The translations under genes were made by a program, and so were the position numbers. Below the pieces are notes generated by a model. It did not search any database and had not been told where the DNA came from. It saw nothing but the letters and a program-made list of their open reading frames with translations. This document shows positions 37,530 through 48,384 of a stretch of DNA of 64,000 nt, one piece after another; position 1 is the stretch's first letter; each line of letters opens with the position of its first letter. This stretch comes from an uncultured bacterium (lineage in GTDB: Bacteria > Nitrospirota > Thermodesulfovibrionia > Thermodesulfovibrionales > Thermodesulfovibrionaceae): the NCBI GenBank assembly GCA_937924475.1, contig CALDSV010000021.1:1-64000 (forward strand), written 5' to 3'.

Positions 37530-38117
37530 TTATTTTTTTATTGCATTAATAACTTCATCTACAATTCCGTATTGTTTAGCTTCCTCAGCAGACATGAAAA
37601 AGTCTCTTTCTGTATCTTTTTGAATTTTTTCTATGGGTTGTTCTGTATGTTTTGATAAAATCCCATTAAGGATTTCTTTCATTTTTAGAATCTCTCTTGC
37701 ATGAATCTCTACATCTGTAGCTTGTCCATAAAATCCACCAATAGGCTGATGAATCATTACTCTTGAATGGGGAAGGGCAAATCTTTTACCTTTTGTTCCT
37801 GCAGCTAATAAGACACATGCCATAGAGGATGCTTGTCCAATACAGTAAGTAGCAATATCAGGTTTTACATATTGCATTGTATCATAAATAGCAAGTCCGC
37901 TTGTTACCATGCCACCTGGAGAGTTGATGTATATATGAATATCTTTATCAGGATCTTCTGTTTGGAGAAAAAGAAGTTGAGCAATTACTACGTTAGCAAC
38001 TTGATCATTTATCTCTGTACCAATGAAAATTATTCTATCCTTAAGGAGTCTTGAATAAATATCATAGACTCTCTCTGTTCTACCAGTTTGTTCTATAACA
38101 ATAGGGACAATGCTCAC
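37530..38117 (-). CDS. clpP: ClpP, ATP-dependent protease proteolytic subunit
   Basis: The 195-aa serine protease has the active serine in [14 protein letters not shown] (about residue 97), the histidine in HSRVMIHQP (about 122) and an aspartate near 171. The N terminus [20 protein letters not shown] is the usual axial-loop region. It begins three bases after the tig stop, giving the common tig-clpP-clpX order. Confidence 0.97.
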   Translation of the reverse strand: MSIVPIVIEQTGRTERVYDIYSRLLKDRIIFIGTEINDQVANVVIAQLLFLQTEDPDKDIHIYINSPGGMVTSGLAIYDTMQYVKPDIATYCIGQASSMACVLLAAGTKGKRFALPHSRVMIHQPIGGFYGQATDVEIHAREILKMKEILNGILSKHTEQPIEKIQKDTERDFFMSAEEAKQYGIVDEVINAIKK

Positions 38118-38119
38118 TT

Positions 38120-39352
38120 TTAGACCTCCTCATTTTTGATTGTTTTTGATTTTTGAAGAAGAATATTTAAAACTTTATTCTGAAATATGGAGTTCTGAAA
38201 AACATCCAAGGAACCATATCTTGAAAGGTAGTACTGGATAACTGCCTGAGGAGTAGCACTGTATTTTTTTGCCATATTATTTATTTCCTCCTTTATGTCT
38301 TCCTCTGTAACGCTTACGCCCTCTTTATCTCCTATAACTTGAAGTAAAATAAACATTTTTACATTTCTCTTTGCAATTTCTGTTATTTTATCCATCTGTT
38401 CTACAATATTTATGCCCATTTTTTCATATTCTTCAGCAATTCTTCTTATTTCCATCTCTATAAGTCCCTCAGGAAGTTCGAAATTGTGTTTTTCAAGGAG
38501 CTTATTTAAAATTTCCATTTTTTTCTTCTCTTCAGCTTGCTCTTTTTTTGCTCTTTCAAGGCTTTCTCTTACATGAATTTTAAGCTTTTCCATATCTTCA
38601 AAGCCTAATTCTGCAGGAAGTTCTTCTAAAGGTATGTCTTTTCTTCTTTTTATATCTTTGACAGTTACTTGAAAATTAACATTTTTCCCTGCGAAATCTG
38701 CAATTGAATCCTCAGGGAAATCAATCTCCATTGTAAAGCTCTCTCCTTTTTTTCTGCCTATTAGGGCATTAGAAAACTCTTCAGGAAAAGGACCGTATCC
38801 TAATCTATAAACAAAATCTTTTGCCTCTTTACCTATATTGGTTTTATAATCTATTACTATTAAATCCTCTTTCTGAGCAGGTTCTTCTGTTGGTTCGTAA
38901 ATACCTCTTTGTTTTGAGAGGTTCTGAAGAACCTCTTCTATGTCTTTATCCGTTACTTCTATAGATATTTCTTCTATCTCAATCCCTTCATAGTTAAGGT
39001 TTTCAATTTCTGGAAGGGTTTCCACAATTAATTCAAAATAAAGAGGTTCATTTCTCTTAATGTCAATTGCATCTTCTGCCATAGGAGGTAATAGAGGCTT
39101 CACATTTGCTTCCTTTACAGCTTTATCATAATACTGAGAGACAAGTTTTTCCAGAACTTCTGATTCAGCATCTTTACCAAATTTCTTTTCAATTATTGAC
39201 AGAGGTGCTTTACCTGGTCTAAAACCAGGAATTTTAGCTTTTCTTTGAATTTCTTTTAATGCCTTCTGAATCTCTCCCTCTACCACTTCTGCAGGTATTT
39301 CAATTTTAAGCCTTTTTTTAGTTTTTGAAATTTCATCCACTCCCTTTAACAC
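38120..39352 (-). CDS. tig: Trigger factor
   Basis: The 410-aa ribosome-associated chaperone has the ribosome-docking loop region with [17 protein letters not shown] near residue 44, a FKBP-like isomerase domain at about 150-240 ([25 protein letters not shown]) and a helical C-terminal chaperone domain. It begins the tig-clpP-clpX-hldD run. Confidence 0.95.
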   Translation of the reverse strand: MLKGVDEISKTKKRLKIEIPAEVVEGEIQKALKEIQRKAKIPGFRPGKAPLSIIEKKFGKDAESEVLEKLVSQYYDKAVKEANVKPLLPPMAEDAIDIKRNEPLYFELIVETLPEIENLNYEGIEIEEISIEVTDKDIEEVLQNLSKQRGIYEPTEEPAQKEDLIVIDYKTNIGKEAKDFVYRLGYGPFPEEFSNALIGRKKGESFTMEIDFPEDSIADFAGKNVNFQVTVKDIKRRKDIPLEELPAELGFEDMEKLKIHVRESLERAKKEQAEEKKKMEILNKLLEKHNFELPEGLIEMEIRRIAEEYEKMGINIVEQMDKITEIAKRNVKMFILLQVIGDKEGVSVTEEDIKEEINNMAKKYSATPQAVIQYYLSRYGSLDVFQNSIFQNKVLNILLQKSKTIKNEEV

Positions 39353-39389
39353 ATTTCCTCCTTAGAATAAAAAGTTTATCAAATTAAGT

Positions 39390-40202
39390 TTAAAAGTCAG
39401 GGACGAATTTTGTCAATTTAAAGAGCCTATTTTTCATTATTTCATAAAGAATTATAGAGGCTGACATGGCCACATTCAGACTTTCTGCTCTGCCTAATAG
39501 AGGAATTCTACATGATGTATGAGGAATCTTTTTAAAATATAGCCCTGCACCATGAGCTTCATTTCCAAATAAAATGGCTAAGGGTGATGATAGGTCAATT
39601 TCAAAAATCATTTTCTCTGCCTTAGGCTCAGTTATTATAAGCCTTAGTGAATGCTTATTTATGAATTCTTCAATTTCATCTTCATTAGCTTTGTAGAGAG
39701 AAATGAAAAATATGCTTCCTGCCGAAGCTCTTATGACTTTTGAAGAAAGAGGGTTGCAGCTTCCAGTGGTAAAAACTAAAGCATCAATTCCAAAAGCCTC
39801 TGCAGTTCTAATAATAGTACCCATGTTTCCGGGATCTTGAACTTTATCTAAAATAACTAAAACATCACATTTTTTTAATTTTGCCTCCCCTAAATTTTTT
39901 ATTTTCCAAGAAACAAGGGCAAATATTCCCTGCGGATTTACTGTATCAGAAATTTTATAAGCTACCTTTTCAGAAATTTTAATTAATTCAAGATCTTTCC
40001 CCTCTAAGGTCTTTATGTAATCTCTGTGCTTCGAAATAAAGATATCAGTAAGGAGTATTTTTTCTACTCTATGGTCTTTTTGAGCCTCTAAGACTGTTTT
40101 AACTAAGTTGAGCCCTTCGATAAGGATTTTCTCAGATGGAGATTTTTTAAGTTTTAGGATTTCTCTTATTAATGGATTATCAATACTGACAATGTTTTTC
40201 AT
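39390..40202 (-). CDS. TrmH/SpoU-family RNA 2'-O-methyltransferase
   Basis: The 270-aa protein has an N-terminal substrate-binding domain (about 1-95) and a C-terminal SPOUT knot with [19 protein letters not shown] (motif 1, about 112-130), [10 protein letters not shown] (motif 2) and [18 protein letters not shown] (motif 3). It resembles RlmB-like 23S rRNA methylases; the modified nucleotide cannot be told from sequence. It overlaps nnr by 23 bases. Confidence 0.88.
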   Translation of the reverse strand: MKNIVSIDNPLIREILKLKKSPSEKILIEGLNLVKTVLEAQKDHRVEKILLTDIFISKHRDYIKTLEGKDLELIKISEKVAYKISDTVNPQGIFALVSWKIKNLGEAKLKKCDVLVILDKVQDPGNMGTIIRTAEAFGIDALVFTTGSCNPLSSKVIRASAGSIFFISLYKANEDEIEEFINKHSLRLIITEPKAEKMIFEIDLSSPLAILFGNEAHGAGLYFKKIPHTSCRIPLLGRAESLNVAMSASIILYEIMKNRLFKLTKFVPDF

Positions 40203-41718
40203 CAGAGAGTTTTTTTATTGCTAAGGGTAAATATTCTATTAAATCAAAGGCTATGATGCCATGATATCCCTTATTTAAGGCTGCTAAATCACCACTTAAA
40301 CCATGAAGATATACTCCCAGCACACTGGCATAGAAGGGATCTAATTTTTGCCCAATTAAAGATGCTATAATCCCTGTTAAGACATCACCTGAACCTCCTG
40401 TTGCCATTCCCGGATTCCCTGTAGTATTTATAAAAGTTTTTCCATCCTCATTAGCTACCACAGTAGGTACACCTTTGAGAACAACAGTACAGTTGAAAAC
40501 CTTCGCTACTTTCTGAGCTATTTCGATTCTTTGGGCTTCAATCTCTTTTACTGGCATTTTTATTAATCTGCTTAATTCTCCTGGGTGTGGTGTTATTACT
40601 GTCTTTGTCTTTGCTTTTCGGAGTAAATTTTCATCAGTACTTAAAAGAGTTATTCCATCAGCATCAATAACAAGGGGTACATTACAACTTGTAAGTAGAA
40701 ATTTTAATATTTCTAAGGTATCTTCATTTATTCCTACTCCTGGACCAAAGGCAATCACATCTGCTCTTTCCCTTATAAATTCTTCTAAAGGTTTAATTGC
40801 ATCTTTTGAAATAGTTTTAGTGTTACAGGGCAAGGCGAGAATCATTTCCTCTAAAACCTTGGCTTGAAATACAACTTTAAGAGCCGCAGGTACTGCTATT
40901 GTTACCAGTCCTGAGCCAGCACGGAGCGCGCTCTTTCCACATAAAAGAGCAGCTCCTGTCTTTCCAACAGAACCAGCAATTACCAGCAGATGACCATAGG
41001 TGCCTTTATGAGAATAGGATGGTCTTAGGGGCAGTAAAGAGGTAGCTATTTCTTTTGTTATTAAGGAAACTTTTAAACTTTCCGATTCTATAAGTTCCTT
41101 TGGAAATCCAATGTCTTCAATATAAAGGGAACCTACATAATCTCTTGCAGGGTATAAGAAATGGCCTCTTTTGGGGATCCCAAAAGTTACAGTTATTTTT
41201 GCTTTCACAGCACAACCTAAAATTTCACCAGAATCAGAGGATACTCCTGAAGGTAAATCTACTGCCACTACAGTTTTATTAAGAGAATTCAAATATTCAA
41301 TTAATTTTGCAAGATCTCCTTCAATTTTTTTCTTAAGCCCTGTACCAAAAATAGCATCTATGAGCACATCGGCATGGGCAAGTTCTATTTCTGTGGGATA
41401 CCGTGCAAACACCTTTAGCCCAAATTTCTCTGCAATGTATATTTGTTTTTTGCAATCCTCTGATAATTTATCCTCTGGAAAAGGTTGGAATATTTTAATC
41501 TTGTAACCTTCATTTTTTAGGATTCTTCCAACAGCAATTCCGTCACCACCATTGTTACCCGGTCCAGCTAAAATGATTAAATTTTTTGGTTTAAGTTCTA
41601 TTATATGTTTTACCACTGACAAAGCTGCTCTTTCCATAAGAACCATGGAGGGTATGCCATAATTTTCAATAGTTAATTTATCTATTAGGGCAATTTCCTC
41701 TGCTGTGACTACTTTCAT
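40180..41718 (-). CDS. nnr: Bifunctional NAD(P)H-hydrate epimerase and dehydratase
   Basis: The 512-aa enzyme repairs hydrated NAD(P)H. The N-terminal epimerase (about 1-210) has [16 protein letters not shown] near residue 52; the C-terminal ADP-dependent dehydratase (about 220-505) has [21 protein letters not shown] and [16 protein letters not shown]. The fused form is the common bacterial one. It heads the operon with the rRNA methylase. Confidence 0.95.
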   Translation of the reverse strand: MKVVTAEEIALIDKLTIENYGIPSMVLMERAALSVVKHIIELKPKNLIILAGPGNNGGDGIAVGRILKNEGYKIKIFQPFPEDKLSEDCKKQIYIAEKFGLKVFARYPTEIELAHADVLIDAIFGTGLKKKIEGDLAKLIEYLNSLNKTVVAVDLPSGVSSDSGEILGCAVKAKITVTFGIPKRGHFLYPARDYVGSLYIEDIGFPKELIESESLKVSLITKEIATSLLPLRPSYSHKGTYGHLLVIAGSVGKTGAALLCGKSALRAGSGLVTIAVPAALKVVFQAKVLEEMILALPCNTKTISKDAIKPLEEFIRERADVIAFGPGVGINEDTLEILKFLLTSCNVPLVIDADGITLLSTDENLLRKAKTKTVITPHPGELSRLIKMPVKEIEAQRIEIAQKVAKVFNCTVVLKGVPTVVANEDGKTFINTTGNPGMATGGSGDVLTGIIASLIGQKLDPFYASVLGVYLHGLSGDLAALNKGYHGIIAFDLIEYLPLAIKKLSDEKHCQY

Positions 41719-41790
41719 GGTCTTTTTCTCCTGTTTTTGTAATTATATCACAATGGTATAATAGTCTAAAAAGGATTGGAGGAATTTACC

Positions 41791-42510
41791 ATGAAAAAGG
41801 CTATGTTGTCATTATTTATGATTCTTTGTCTTTGTAATTTTACAAATGCCGGCATTTTAGAGGATTTTTTAAAAGGTATACCTTCTTTTCAGTCTAATCA
41901 ATTAGACTCTGATACTACCTCAGCAGGACTCAAAGAAGCTCTATCAATTGGAACAAGAAATGCCGTTTTATCGGTATCTAAGGTGGATGGATATTTCAAA
42001 AATGAAGCAATAAAAATTCTTTTACCAGAAAGCCTCCAGAATGTAGCAAACATACTAAGTAAAATTAGTTACCAGAAGCAAGTTGATGAATTTATACTTA
42101 GCATGAACAGAGCTGCTGAAAAGGCAGCACCAAAGGCAAGAGACATTTTTTTAAATGCCATAAAGGAGATGACCATAGAGGATGCCTTTAAAATTCTGAA
42201 AGGAAATGACACTGCAGCAACAGATTATCTTAAGGAAAAAACCAGTGATAAACTTTATGAATCATTCAAGCCAATAATTTCTAAGAGTATGAATGAAGTA
42301 GGGACAACAAAAGCCTATAAAAATATGATGGGGAAATATGTTTTATTCATTCCTTTTACTGGCTTAGAATCCTTTGATCTTGATCATTATGTTACAACAA
42401 AAGCCTTAGATGGACTTTTCTATATGATAGCTCAAGAAGAAAAAAAGATAAGAACAGATCCCGCAGCTCGAGTAACTGAACTTTTAAGAAAAGTCTTTGG
42501 GAGTAACTAG
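41791..42510 (+). CDS. Exported DUF4197 protein
   Basis: I start at 41791 (239 aa), because GGAGG lies eight bases upstream and the product then begins with a signal peptide (to about residue 20, TNA). The mature part is largely helical with [38 protein letters not shown] and [14 protein letters not shown], matching the DUF4197 family, probably periplasmic and of unknown function. It appears monocistronic, divergent from nnr. Confidence 0.85.
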   Translation: MKKAMLSLFMILCLCNFTNAGILEDFLKGIPSFQSNQLDSDTTSAGLKEALSIGTRNAVLSVSKVDGYFKNEAIKILLPESLQNVANILSKISYQKQVDEFILSMNRAAEKAAPKARDIFLNAIKEMTIEDAFKILKGNDTAATDYLKEKTSDKLYESFKPIISKSMNEVGTTKAYKNMMGKYVLFIPFTGLESFDLDHYVTTKALDGLFYMIAQEEKKIRTDPAARVTELLRKVFGSN

Positions 42511-42721
42511 CTTAAATTTAGGCTATGACAGTTATAGGTTGAGGTGTCTTGATGACCTTTAACTCTTTTAAATTAATAGGGTCTAATTTCTATTTCATCT
42601 CTGCCCTTTTAAACAATTCTTTGTTTAATCATAGAAAAAATTAACTTACCTCTATAGAAATATTTTGAGTTAGATATGCTCCTTTTTATAAAACAAAATT
42701 TTGAATTATAATAATAAGGCA

Positions 42722-44248
42722 ATGGCAAATAGAGAAAAATGGCAGTCAAAGTTAGGACTTATTCTTGCTACAGCAGGGAATGCTGTGGGACTTGGCAATA
42801 TTCTGAGATTTCCATCAAAGGCAGCTCTTTATGGTGGTGGAGCCTTTATGGTTCCCTATTTTATTGCCCTTCTTTTAATGGGATTACCTCTCATGATTAT
42901 TGAATGGGTTATTGGGAAATATGCTGGCAAACATGGTCATGGCTCAATGACAGGTATTTTAGGGCTTTTCTTTAATCATTCAAGCTGGGCAAGAATATTA
43001 GGTTCATTAGGTGTAGCTATTCCCCTTTTGATATGCATGTATTATATTTATATTGAATCTTGGACCCTAGGATTTGCCTTTCTTTCTCTTTTTCAAAAAC
43101 TTCCAATGCCGGTTCAAACGGAAATTCCAAAAGAAGCTATAAAGCCTTATGTGGAATTCTTCAGAACCTATACAAATCCATCTCTTATTGCTTATGTTTT
43201 TTTACTCATTACCTTGGCTATCAACTGGATTATTTTACAGAGAGGAATTGTTAAGGGAATAGAATTTACAGCAAAAATTGGAATACCTGCTATTTTTATC
43301 TTTGGTATTATTCTCGGAATCATCTCTCTTTCTGCCAAAGAATGGAGTGGACTTGAAGGTCTTAAATTTATTTATAATCTAAATTTTTCTGGCATCACTG
43401 ATGCAAAGGTTTGGGTTGAGGCAGCAGGTCAAATATTTTTTACTTTATCCCTGGGAATGGGTGCAATAGCTGTCTATGCAAGTTATACTTCACCTAAGGA
43501 AGATATTGTAAAGGCTGGTTTAAAAACGGCAGGGATTAATGAAGCAGTAGAGCTCATAATTGGCGCATCCATAGCGATTCCTGCTGCCTTTGCCATGTTT
43601 TCTGCCTTGGCTATTCCTGATCTTGCTAAAGAGGGAACTTTTCGATTAGGATTCATGACAATGCCAGCAGTATTGATGAACCTATCTTTTGGTTGGCTCA
43701 TTTCATCAGTGTGGTTTCTATTACTTTTTTTGGCAGCCCTTACATCTACTTTAGCCCTAATTCAACCACTAATAGCTATGCTTGAAGATGAAATGAAGTG
43801 GAATCATACAAAAGCTGTAGCAGTATCCATGATGGTTATAACTTTGGGTGCTCATTTGTCAGTTTTCTTGCCTAACTTCATAGATGAATTAGATTTTTGG
43901 GCAGGAGCAGTAATGTTACTGTTTTTCGGACTTATAGAAATAATTGTCTTTGTTTGGATATTCGGCATTAATAATTTTTATAGAGAACTGATTGAGAACA
44001 CCTCTCTTAATCTTCCCAAGGCATATGTCTATATTATCGCTTTTATTTCTCCTTTATTTTTGCTGTTAATTCTTTACTTTTGGGTAATAAAAGAACTTCC
44101 CGCTGTATTAATTACTGATGATCCCACGAAGATTGTGGCTCGTATATTTATTCTTGTTTTGCTAATCTTTCTTGCTTTTATTGCCATAAAGAGTAAACGA
44201 ATTGTTCTCAAAGATTTAAGATACATAAGAACAATAAAAAAAGACTGA
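42722..44248 (+). CDS. Sodium:neurotransmitter symporter (NSS) family transporter
   Basis: The 508-aa membrane protein has the LeuT fold with about twelve helices; GNAVGLGNILRFP near residue 21 is the conserved TM1 unwound region that binds Na+ and substrate. I prefer ATG 42722 to the TTG at 42701 because the family's N terminus begins just before REKWQSKLG. Bacterial members take up amino acids such as tryptophan, tyrosine or alanine. Its stop overlaps the bioB start, coupling the two. A weak promoter (TTGAGT 42665-42670, TATAAA 42687-42692) precedes it. Confidence 0.92.
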   Translation: MANREKWQSKLGLILATAGNAVGLGNILRFPSKAALYGGGAFMVPYFIALLLMGLPLMIIEWVIGKYAGKHGHGSMTGILGLFFNHSSWARILGSLGVAIPLLICMYYIYIESWTLGFAFLSLFQKLPMPVQTEIPKEAIKPYVEFFRTYTNPSLIAYVFLLITLAINWIILQRGIVKGIEFTAKIGIPAIFIFGIILGIISLSAKEWSGLEGLKFIYNLNFSGITDAKVWVEAAGQIFFTLSLGMGAIAVYASYTSPKEDIVKAGLKTAGINEAVELIIGASIAIPAAFAMFSALAIPDLAKEGTFRLGFMTMPAVLMNLSFGWLISSVWFLLLFLAALTSTLALIQPLIAMLEDEMKWNHTKAVAVSMMVITLGAHLSVFLPNFIDELDFWAGAVMLLFFGLIEIIVFVWIFGINNFYRELIENTSLNLPKAYVYIIAFISPLFLLLILYFWVIKELPAVLITDDPTKIVARIFILVLLIFLAFIAIKSKRIVLKDLRYIRTIKKD

Positions 44249-45171
44249 TGCAAAATTTTTACAAAGAGATAGCAAGTATTAATATTTACGAGCTTTTTTT
44301 TAAAGCAAATAAGATTCGTGAAAAATACAAGGCTAATAAAGTTGAACTTTGTGCAATTATAAATGCAAAAAGTGGTCTTTGTTCTGAAGATTGCATTTTT
44401 TGTGCCCAATCTTCAAGGTACAATACTAATGTGCCTTTATATTCCCTAATTGATAAGAATAAAATTATAGAAAAAGCCAAAGAAGCTAAAAAATACGGCG
44501 TTAAGAGATTTTCTATTGTCATAAGTGGAAAAAAACCATCAAAAAAAGAGTTATTTAAAATAGGTGATTGTATTGAAACAATGGCAAAAATAGGGATTTA
44601 TGTATGTGCCTCATTGGGATTGTTAGATTATGATGAAATTGTTTATTTGAGAGATAGAGGTCTTCATAGGCTCCACTGCAATATTGAAACATCCGAGAGT
44701 TTTTTCCCTAAAATATGTACAACTCATAATTTTTCCCAAAAGATTAAAACTCTTAAGGAAGCTAAAAAAGCTGGGCTTTCTGTCTGTTCTGGTGGAATTT
44801 TTGGAATAGGAGAGAGCTGGCAAGACAGAGTAGAGATGGCAGAAATTTTAAAGGAGATAAATGTTGATTCTATTCCCATTAATTACCTAACTCCCATTAA
44901 GGGAACACCCTTGGAAAATATGAAAATTATTGCTCCCTTAGAGGCTTTAAGGATAATAGCACTTTTCAGGCTTATCTTAAAGGACAAAGATATAAGAGTT
45001 TGTGGAGGACGACCTTTACTTAAAGAGTTTGCCTCTTGGATTTTTCTTGCAGGTGCTAACGCATTAATGACAGGAGATTATCTAACAACTAAAGGAATAA
45101 GCTACAGCAATGATTTAGCCTTTATAAGAGAACATGGACTTGAGGTGGACGGATGTGGTCCATTAGAATGA
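44248..45171 (+). CDS. bioB: Biotin synthase (radical SAM)
   Basis: BioB inserts sulfur into dethiobiotin. The 307-aa protein has the radical SAM cluster motif CSEDCIFCAQSS near residue 42 and the substrate-site elements HCNIETSE (about 140) and RVCGGRPLL (about 250), where the arginine contributes to the auxiliary iron-sulfur cluster. It is shorter than the Escherichia coli enzyme (346 aa) at both ends but keeps the motifs. It is translationally coupled to the NSS gene (TGATG) and overlaps bioW by 19 bases. Confidence 0.9.
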   Translation: MQNFYKEIASINIYELFFKANKIREKYKANKVELCAIINAKSGLCSEDCIFCAQSSRYNTNVPLYSLIDKNKIIEKAKEAKKYGVKRFSIVISGKKPSKKELFKIGDCIETMAKIGIYVCASLGLLDYDEIVYLRDRGLHRLHCNIETSESFFPKICTTHNFSQKIKTLKEAKKAGLSVCSGGIFGIGESWQDRVEMAEILKEINVDSIPINYLTPIKGTPLENMKIIAPLEALRIIALFRLILKDKDIRVCGGRPLLKEFASWIFLAGANALMTGDYLTTKGISYSNDLAFIREHGLEVDGCGPLE

Positions 45172-45878
45172 GAGCTTCTAAAGAGGAAAAACATATCTCA
45201 GGAGCAGAGGGAATTTATAGTGAAAAGGAAATTAAAAGAGTTTTAAGTAAATATCTCACAAGAGCTTTAAATCACTGTCGGGGAAAGCCTGATAAAATCG
45301 TTCTAACAATAGAGAAAATAAAAGAGGAGATTATTTTTGTCTCTCCTTTAAAAATCCATACTTACTTTTCAGATTCTCCTGAGTCAGCTTTTTATTTTAT
45401 TAAAGATAAGTTAAAATCTTTAAATATCTCTGAAAAGGCAATACAAAAGGCTTTTTATGTGATAAAAAATTGTCCTTTAAGAGGTGCTACTTTAATTGAT
45501 TATTTAAGCGGTGAGAGACTGGAAAGGGATTTACAAAGAGGTGTTAGAGTATCAAGAATCCAAATGGATAGTAAAAAAAGAATTGAAATTATTAGAAAGG
45601 TAAAAAATATATCTCCAGATCCTGCAAGAACAGTGGAAGCCTTAACAATCGCATCAAAAGTTTTATCTCGCAAAGAAGTACTTGCAGAGGTTTGCATTTC
45701 CGATAACCCTGATTATACAACAGGATATGTGGCTTCAAGAGATTTTGGATATTTAAGAATAACTAACATAAAAACTCAAGGAGATAACGCCGGAGGAAGA
45801 GCTTTTTTTATAAAAACACCTTGTGAAATTGATAAACTCATAGAATTTCTGGAAAGGAAACCAGTAATAGTAAAATGA
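45153..45878 (+). CDS. bioW: 6-carboxyhexanoate-CoA ligase (pimeloyl-CoA synthetase)
   Basis: BioW activates pimelate for the first step of the biotin ring pathway. The 241-aa protein shows the family sequence SIRMRASKEEKHISGAEGIY at the N terminus and RGATLIDYLSGERLERDLQR near residue 115. The ATG at 45153 is preceded by GAGGTGG. Its presence means pimelate is the precursor, as in Bacillus, rather than the BioC-BioH route. bioA, bioD and bioF are not nearby. Confidence 0.92.
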   Translation: MWSIRMRASKEEKHISGAEGIYSEKEIKRVLSKYLTRALNHCRGKPDKIVLTIEKIKEEIIFVSPLKIHTYFSDSPESAFYFIKDKLKSLNISEKAIQKAFYVIKNCPLRGATLIDYLSGERLERDLQRGVRVSRIQMDSKKRIEIIRKVKNISPDPARTVEALTIASKVLSRKEVLAEVCISDNPDYTTGYVASRDFGYLRITNIKTQGDNAGGRAFFIKTPCEIDKLIEFLERKPVIVK

Positions 45879-46759
45879 AATACGATAAAATTTTCCTAAT
45901 AGGTAATCCCATTGCTGGTGGCGGAGCCCTAAAAAAATTAAAAAAGGCTGAATTAATCCTTAAAACAAAGGGAATTCCCTTCGAAACTCTGTTAACTAAA
46001 AAAAAAGGTGACGGAGAACTATTTGCAACAAGAATCAGAGAGAATGAAAAGGACAGAATTCTTGTTATTGCTGCTGGTGGCGATGGAACTTATAATGAAA
46101 TTGCCAATGGTTTGGTCTACTCCACAATACCTCTTGCAATTCTTCCTATGGGAACTACCTCTGTCTTAGCAAAGGAATTAAAAATACCCAAGGATATTAA
46201 GAAGGCTATAGAGCTTGCCATAAATGGTCCTGTTACCAGAATACATCTTGGTAAAATAAAAAACAAAGAAAAAGAGAGATTTTTTCTTTTAATGGCAGGA
46301 ATAGGATTTGATGGTCTTGCAGTATACAATGTAGATCTTAAGAAGAAAAAACATCTAAGAAAACTTGCCTACCTATGGAGTGGAATTAAAACCCTCATTA
46401 CTTATAAACCTCTTAAACTTAAAATCCATAACGGAGTCTCCTTAAAGGCTTATACCGTAGTGATAAGCAAAGCCTCATGTTATGGAGGAGATTTCAAGAT
46501 AGCTCCAGATATAACTTTGCAATCTCCTTTTTTCTCTGTTTTTGTCTCTAAAACAAAATCCAGAATAAGATTGGCTCAGCAAATCTTAGGTGTGATTTTT
46601 GGAAAGCACCTGGGAATGAAAGAGACTGAATATTTTAGAACAGAAAGCCTCAGAATATTAGGAGACAGCCATGTCCAAATTGACGGAGATTACTTTGGAA
46701 AAACTCCAGTACAGATAAGGATTGTTAAAAATGCTCTTAGCCTTGTTTGCCCTGAATAA
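45875..46759 (+). CDS. Diacylglycerol/lipid kinase family protein
   Basis: The 294-aa protein is a DagK/YegS-type kinase: FLIGNPIAGGGALKKL at the N terminus, the nucleotide motif AAGGDGTYNEIANGL near residue 68 and LPMGTTSVLAKEL near 92. It phosphorylates a lipid such as diacylglycerol or a sphingoid-like base; the substrate is unknown. It overlaps bioW by four bases and the convergent motB by 23. Confidence 0.9.
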   Translation: MKYDKIFLIGNPIAGGGALKKLKKAELILKTKGIPFETLLTKKKGDGELFATRIRENEKDRILVIAAGGDGTYNEIANGLVYSTIPLAILPMGTTSVLAKELKIPKDIKKAIELAINGPVTRIHLGKIKNKEKERFFLLMAGIGFDGLAVYNVDLKKKKHLRKLAYLWSGIKTLITYKPLKLKIHNGVSLKAYTVVISKASCYGGDFKIAPDITLQSPFFSVFVSKTKSRIRLAQQILGVIFGKHLGMKETEYFRTESLRILGDSHVQIDGDYFGKTPVQIRIVKNALSLVCPE

Positions 46760-47528
46760 AATCTGTTTTTGAGGGTTTATATCCTTTTTCAAACATTAAA
46801 ATTATACTAATTCTTCTGTTTCTCGGATCCTTTGGATTCTCCTGTATTAAAGGCATTGTATCTGCATAGCCTACCACTCTTGCTATCTTTGCTGGATCAA
46901 CACCATTAGCCTCTAATTCTCTTCTCGCTGCAGAAGCTCTCTCTGTTGAGAGTTCCCAATTAGTAATTTTGCCTCCTTTGAAGGGGACAGCATCAGTGTG
47001 TCCTTCCACTGCAATGCGAGCATTTTCATCCTTAATGTTTTCAGCCACTACTCTTAAAATTTCTTTTGCCTTATCAGTAGGCACAGAAGATGATAAAGGA
47101 AACATTGGATCTCCCTCAAGGTCAACAATTTGAATTCTAACTCCTCCCTCTACTGTTTCAATCATTATGTGATCTTTAAGTTCTTTCAATTTCTCTTCTA
47201 TAACTGTTTTTAACTGCTCCTTTAGTCTCTCAGCAGCTTTTTCACCTGTAACTGGTTCAACGGTTGTTTTTATCTCTGTATGGATTGATGAGGATTGCTC
47301 CATGAAAGACTTTCCTGATTGTTGAAAAAGATTGAAGGTTCTGAAATAGTCTGCTACAGCAGCTCTTTTTTCAGGTTCTACCATGGTGATAAGCCAAAGA
47401 AGCAAGAAAAAAGCCATCATGGCAGTCACAAAATCAGCATAAGCTACTTTCCAGCTTCCACCATGATGATCACCGTGACTTTTTTTAATTTTCTTTATAA
47501 TTATTGTAGATTTAGATTTATCTGCCAC
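46737..47528 (-). CDS. motB: Flagellar stator protein MotB (pair 1)
   Basis: The 263-aa protein has a single membrane helix with the ion-channel aspartate in YADFVTAMMAFFLLLWLI (about 28-45) and a C-terminal OmpA-like peptidoglycan-binding domain (VEGHTDAVP, NWELSTERASAARREL, NRRISIIL). GDHHGGSWKVAYADF is typical of proton-type MotB. It overlaps motA by eleven bases. It is the last gene of a five-gene stator operon. Confidence 0.93.
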   Translation of the reverse strand: MADKSKSTIIIKKIKKSHGDHHGGSWKVAYADFVTAMMAFFLLLWLITMVEPEKRAAVADYFRTFNLFQQSGKSFMEQSSSIHTEIKTTVEPVTGEKAAERLKEQLKTVIEEKLKELKDHIMIETVEGGVRIQIVDLEGDPMFPLSSSVPTDKAKEILRVVAENIKDENARIAVEGHTDAVPFKGGKITNWELSTERASAARRELEANGVDPAKIARVVGYADTMPLIQENPKDPRNRRISIILMFEKGYKPSKTDFIQGKQG

Positions 47529-48384
47529 TTTTTAATGCCCTAATCTCTTCCTCTAACTCATAAAAAGAAGGTCTTAAATGAGGCGGTATACTTCTTCTGG
47601 CAAACTCAACAGCTATTTGAGGAGCTGCACCAGCTACAAAAGATACTAAGCCAGCTTTTATCATCTGTAGAAACTCTTTCTCTTCATTGATAGTGGACTC
47701 AAGTCTCCTTGCAAGAGGACCAACAAAACCATAACACATGAGGACTCCCATAAAGGTTCCTACTAAAGCTGCTCCAATGCTATGACCTAATACTTCAGGA
47801 GGTTCTTTTATTTTCTGCATTGTTATAACAACACCTAAAACAGCTGCTACAATTCCCAAGCCCGGTAGTGAGTCTGCCACTGTAGTTAGACTTTTAACTG
47901 GTCCAGCTTCAGTTTCATGAAGAGTTTCTAATTCATTGTCAAGAATACCTTCTAATTCATAGGGAGAAATGGTAGTTGTCATGACAGTCCTTAGAGTATC
48001 AGTAAGAAGTGCAAGGGCATGATGATTTTTAAGGAATTTTGGATATTTAGAAAAGATCGCACTATTTTCGGGATCCTCTACATCTTGTTCAATGGAAATG
48101 AGACCCTCTTTCCTTATTTTTGTAAATATTTCATTCAACATTAACAAGGTTTCGAGATAGTCTCTCTTAGAATAAGAACCTCCACCTATTATTGTTTTAA
48201 TTGCTCCTTTTATAACGCCTTTTAAAACATGCATAGGAGACATAATTATGAGAGCACCTAAGGCAGCACCAAAAATGATAACTACCTCTGCTGGTTGAAA
48301 GAGAACTGATAAATTTCCATGTTCTAAAATATAACCGCCTACCACAGCTCCTAATACAACCGCTGCACCAACTATTACAAGCAT
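47518..48384 (-). CDS. motA: Flagellar stator protein MotA (pair 1)
   Basis: The 288-aa protein has four membrane helices, with the paired C-terminal helices at about 170-215 (LPGLGIVAAVLGVVITMQKI and IGAALVGTFMGVLMCYGFVGPLA, read in parts). Length and N terminus (GAAVVLGAVVGGYILEHG) match the longer proton-type MotA of enteric bacteria. It lies one base from the PilZ gene. Confidence 0.93.
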   Translation of the reverse strand: MLVIVGAAVVLGAVVGGYILEHGNLSVLFQPAEVVIIFGAALGALIIMSPMHVLKGVIKGAIKTIIGGGSYSKRDYLETLLMLNEIFTKIRKEGLISIEQDVEDPENSAIFSKYPKFLKNHHALALLTDTLRTVMTTTISPYELEGILDNELETLHETEAGPVKSLTTVADSLPGLGIVAAVLGVVITMQKIKEPPEVLGHSIGAALVGTFMGVLMCYGFVGPLARRLESTINEEKEFLQMIKAGLVSFVAGAAPQIAVEFARRSIPPHLRPSFYELEEEIRALKSGR

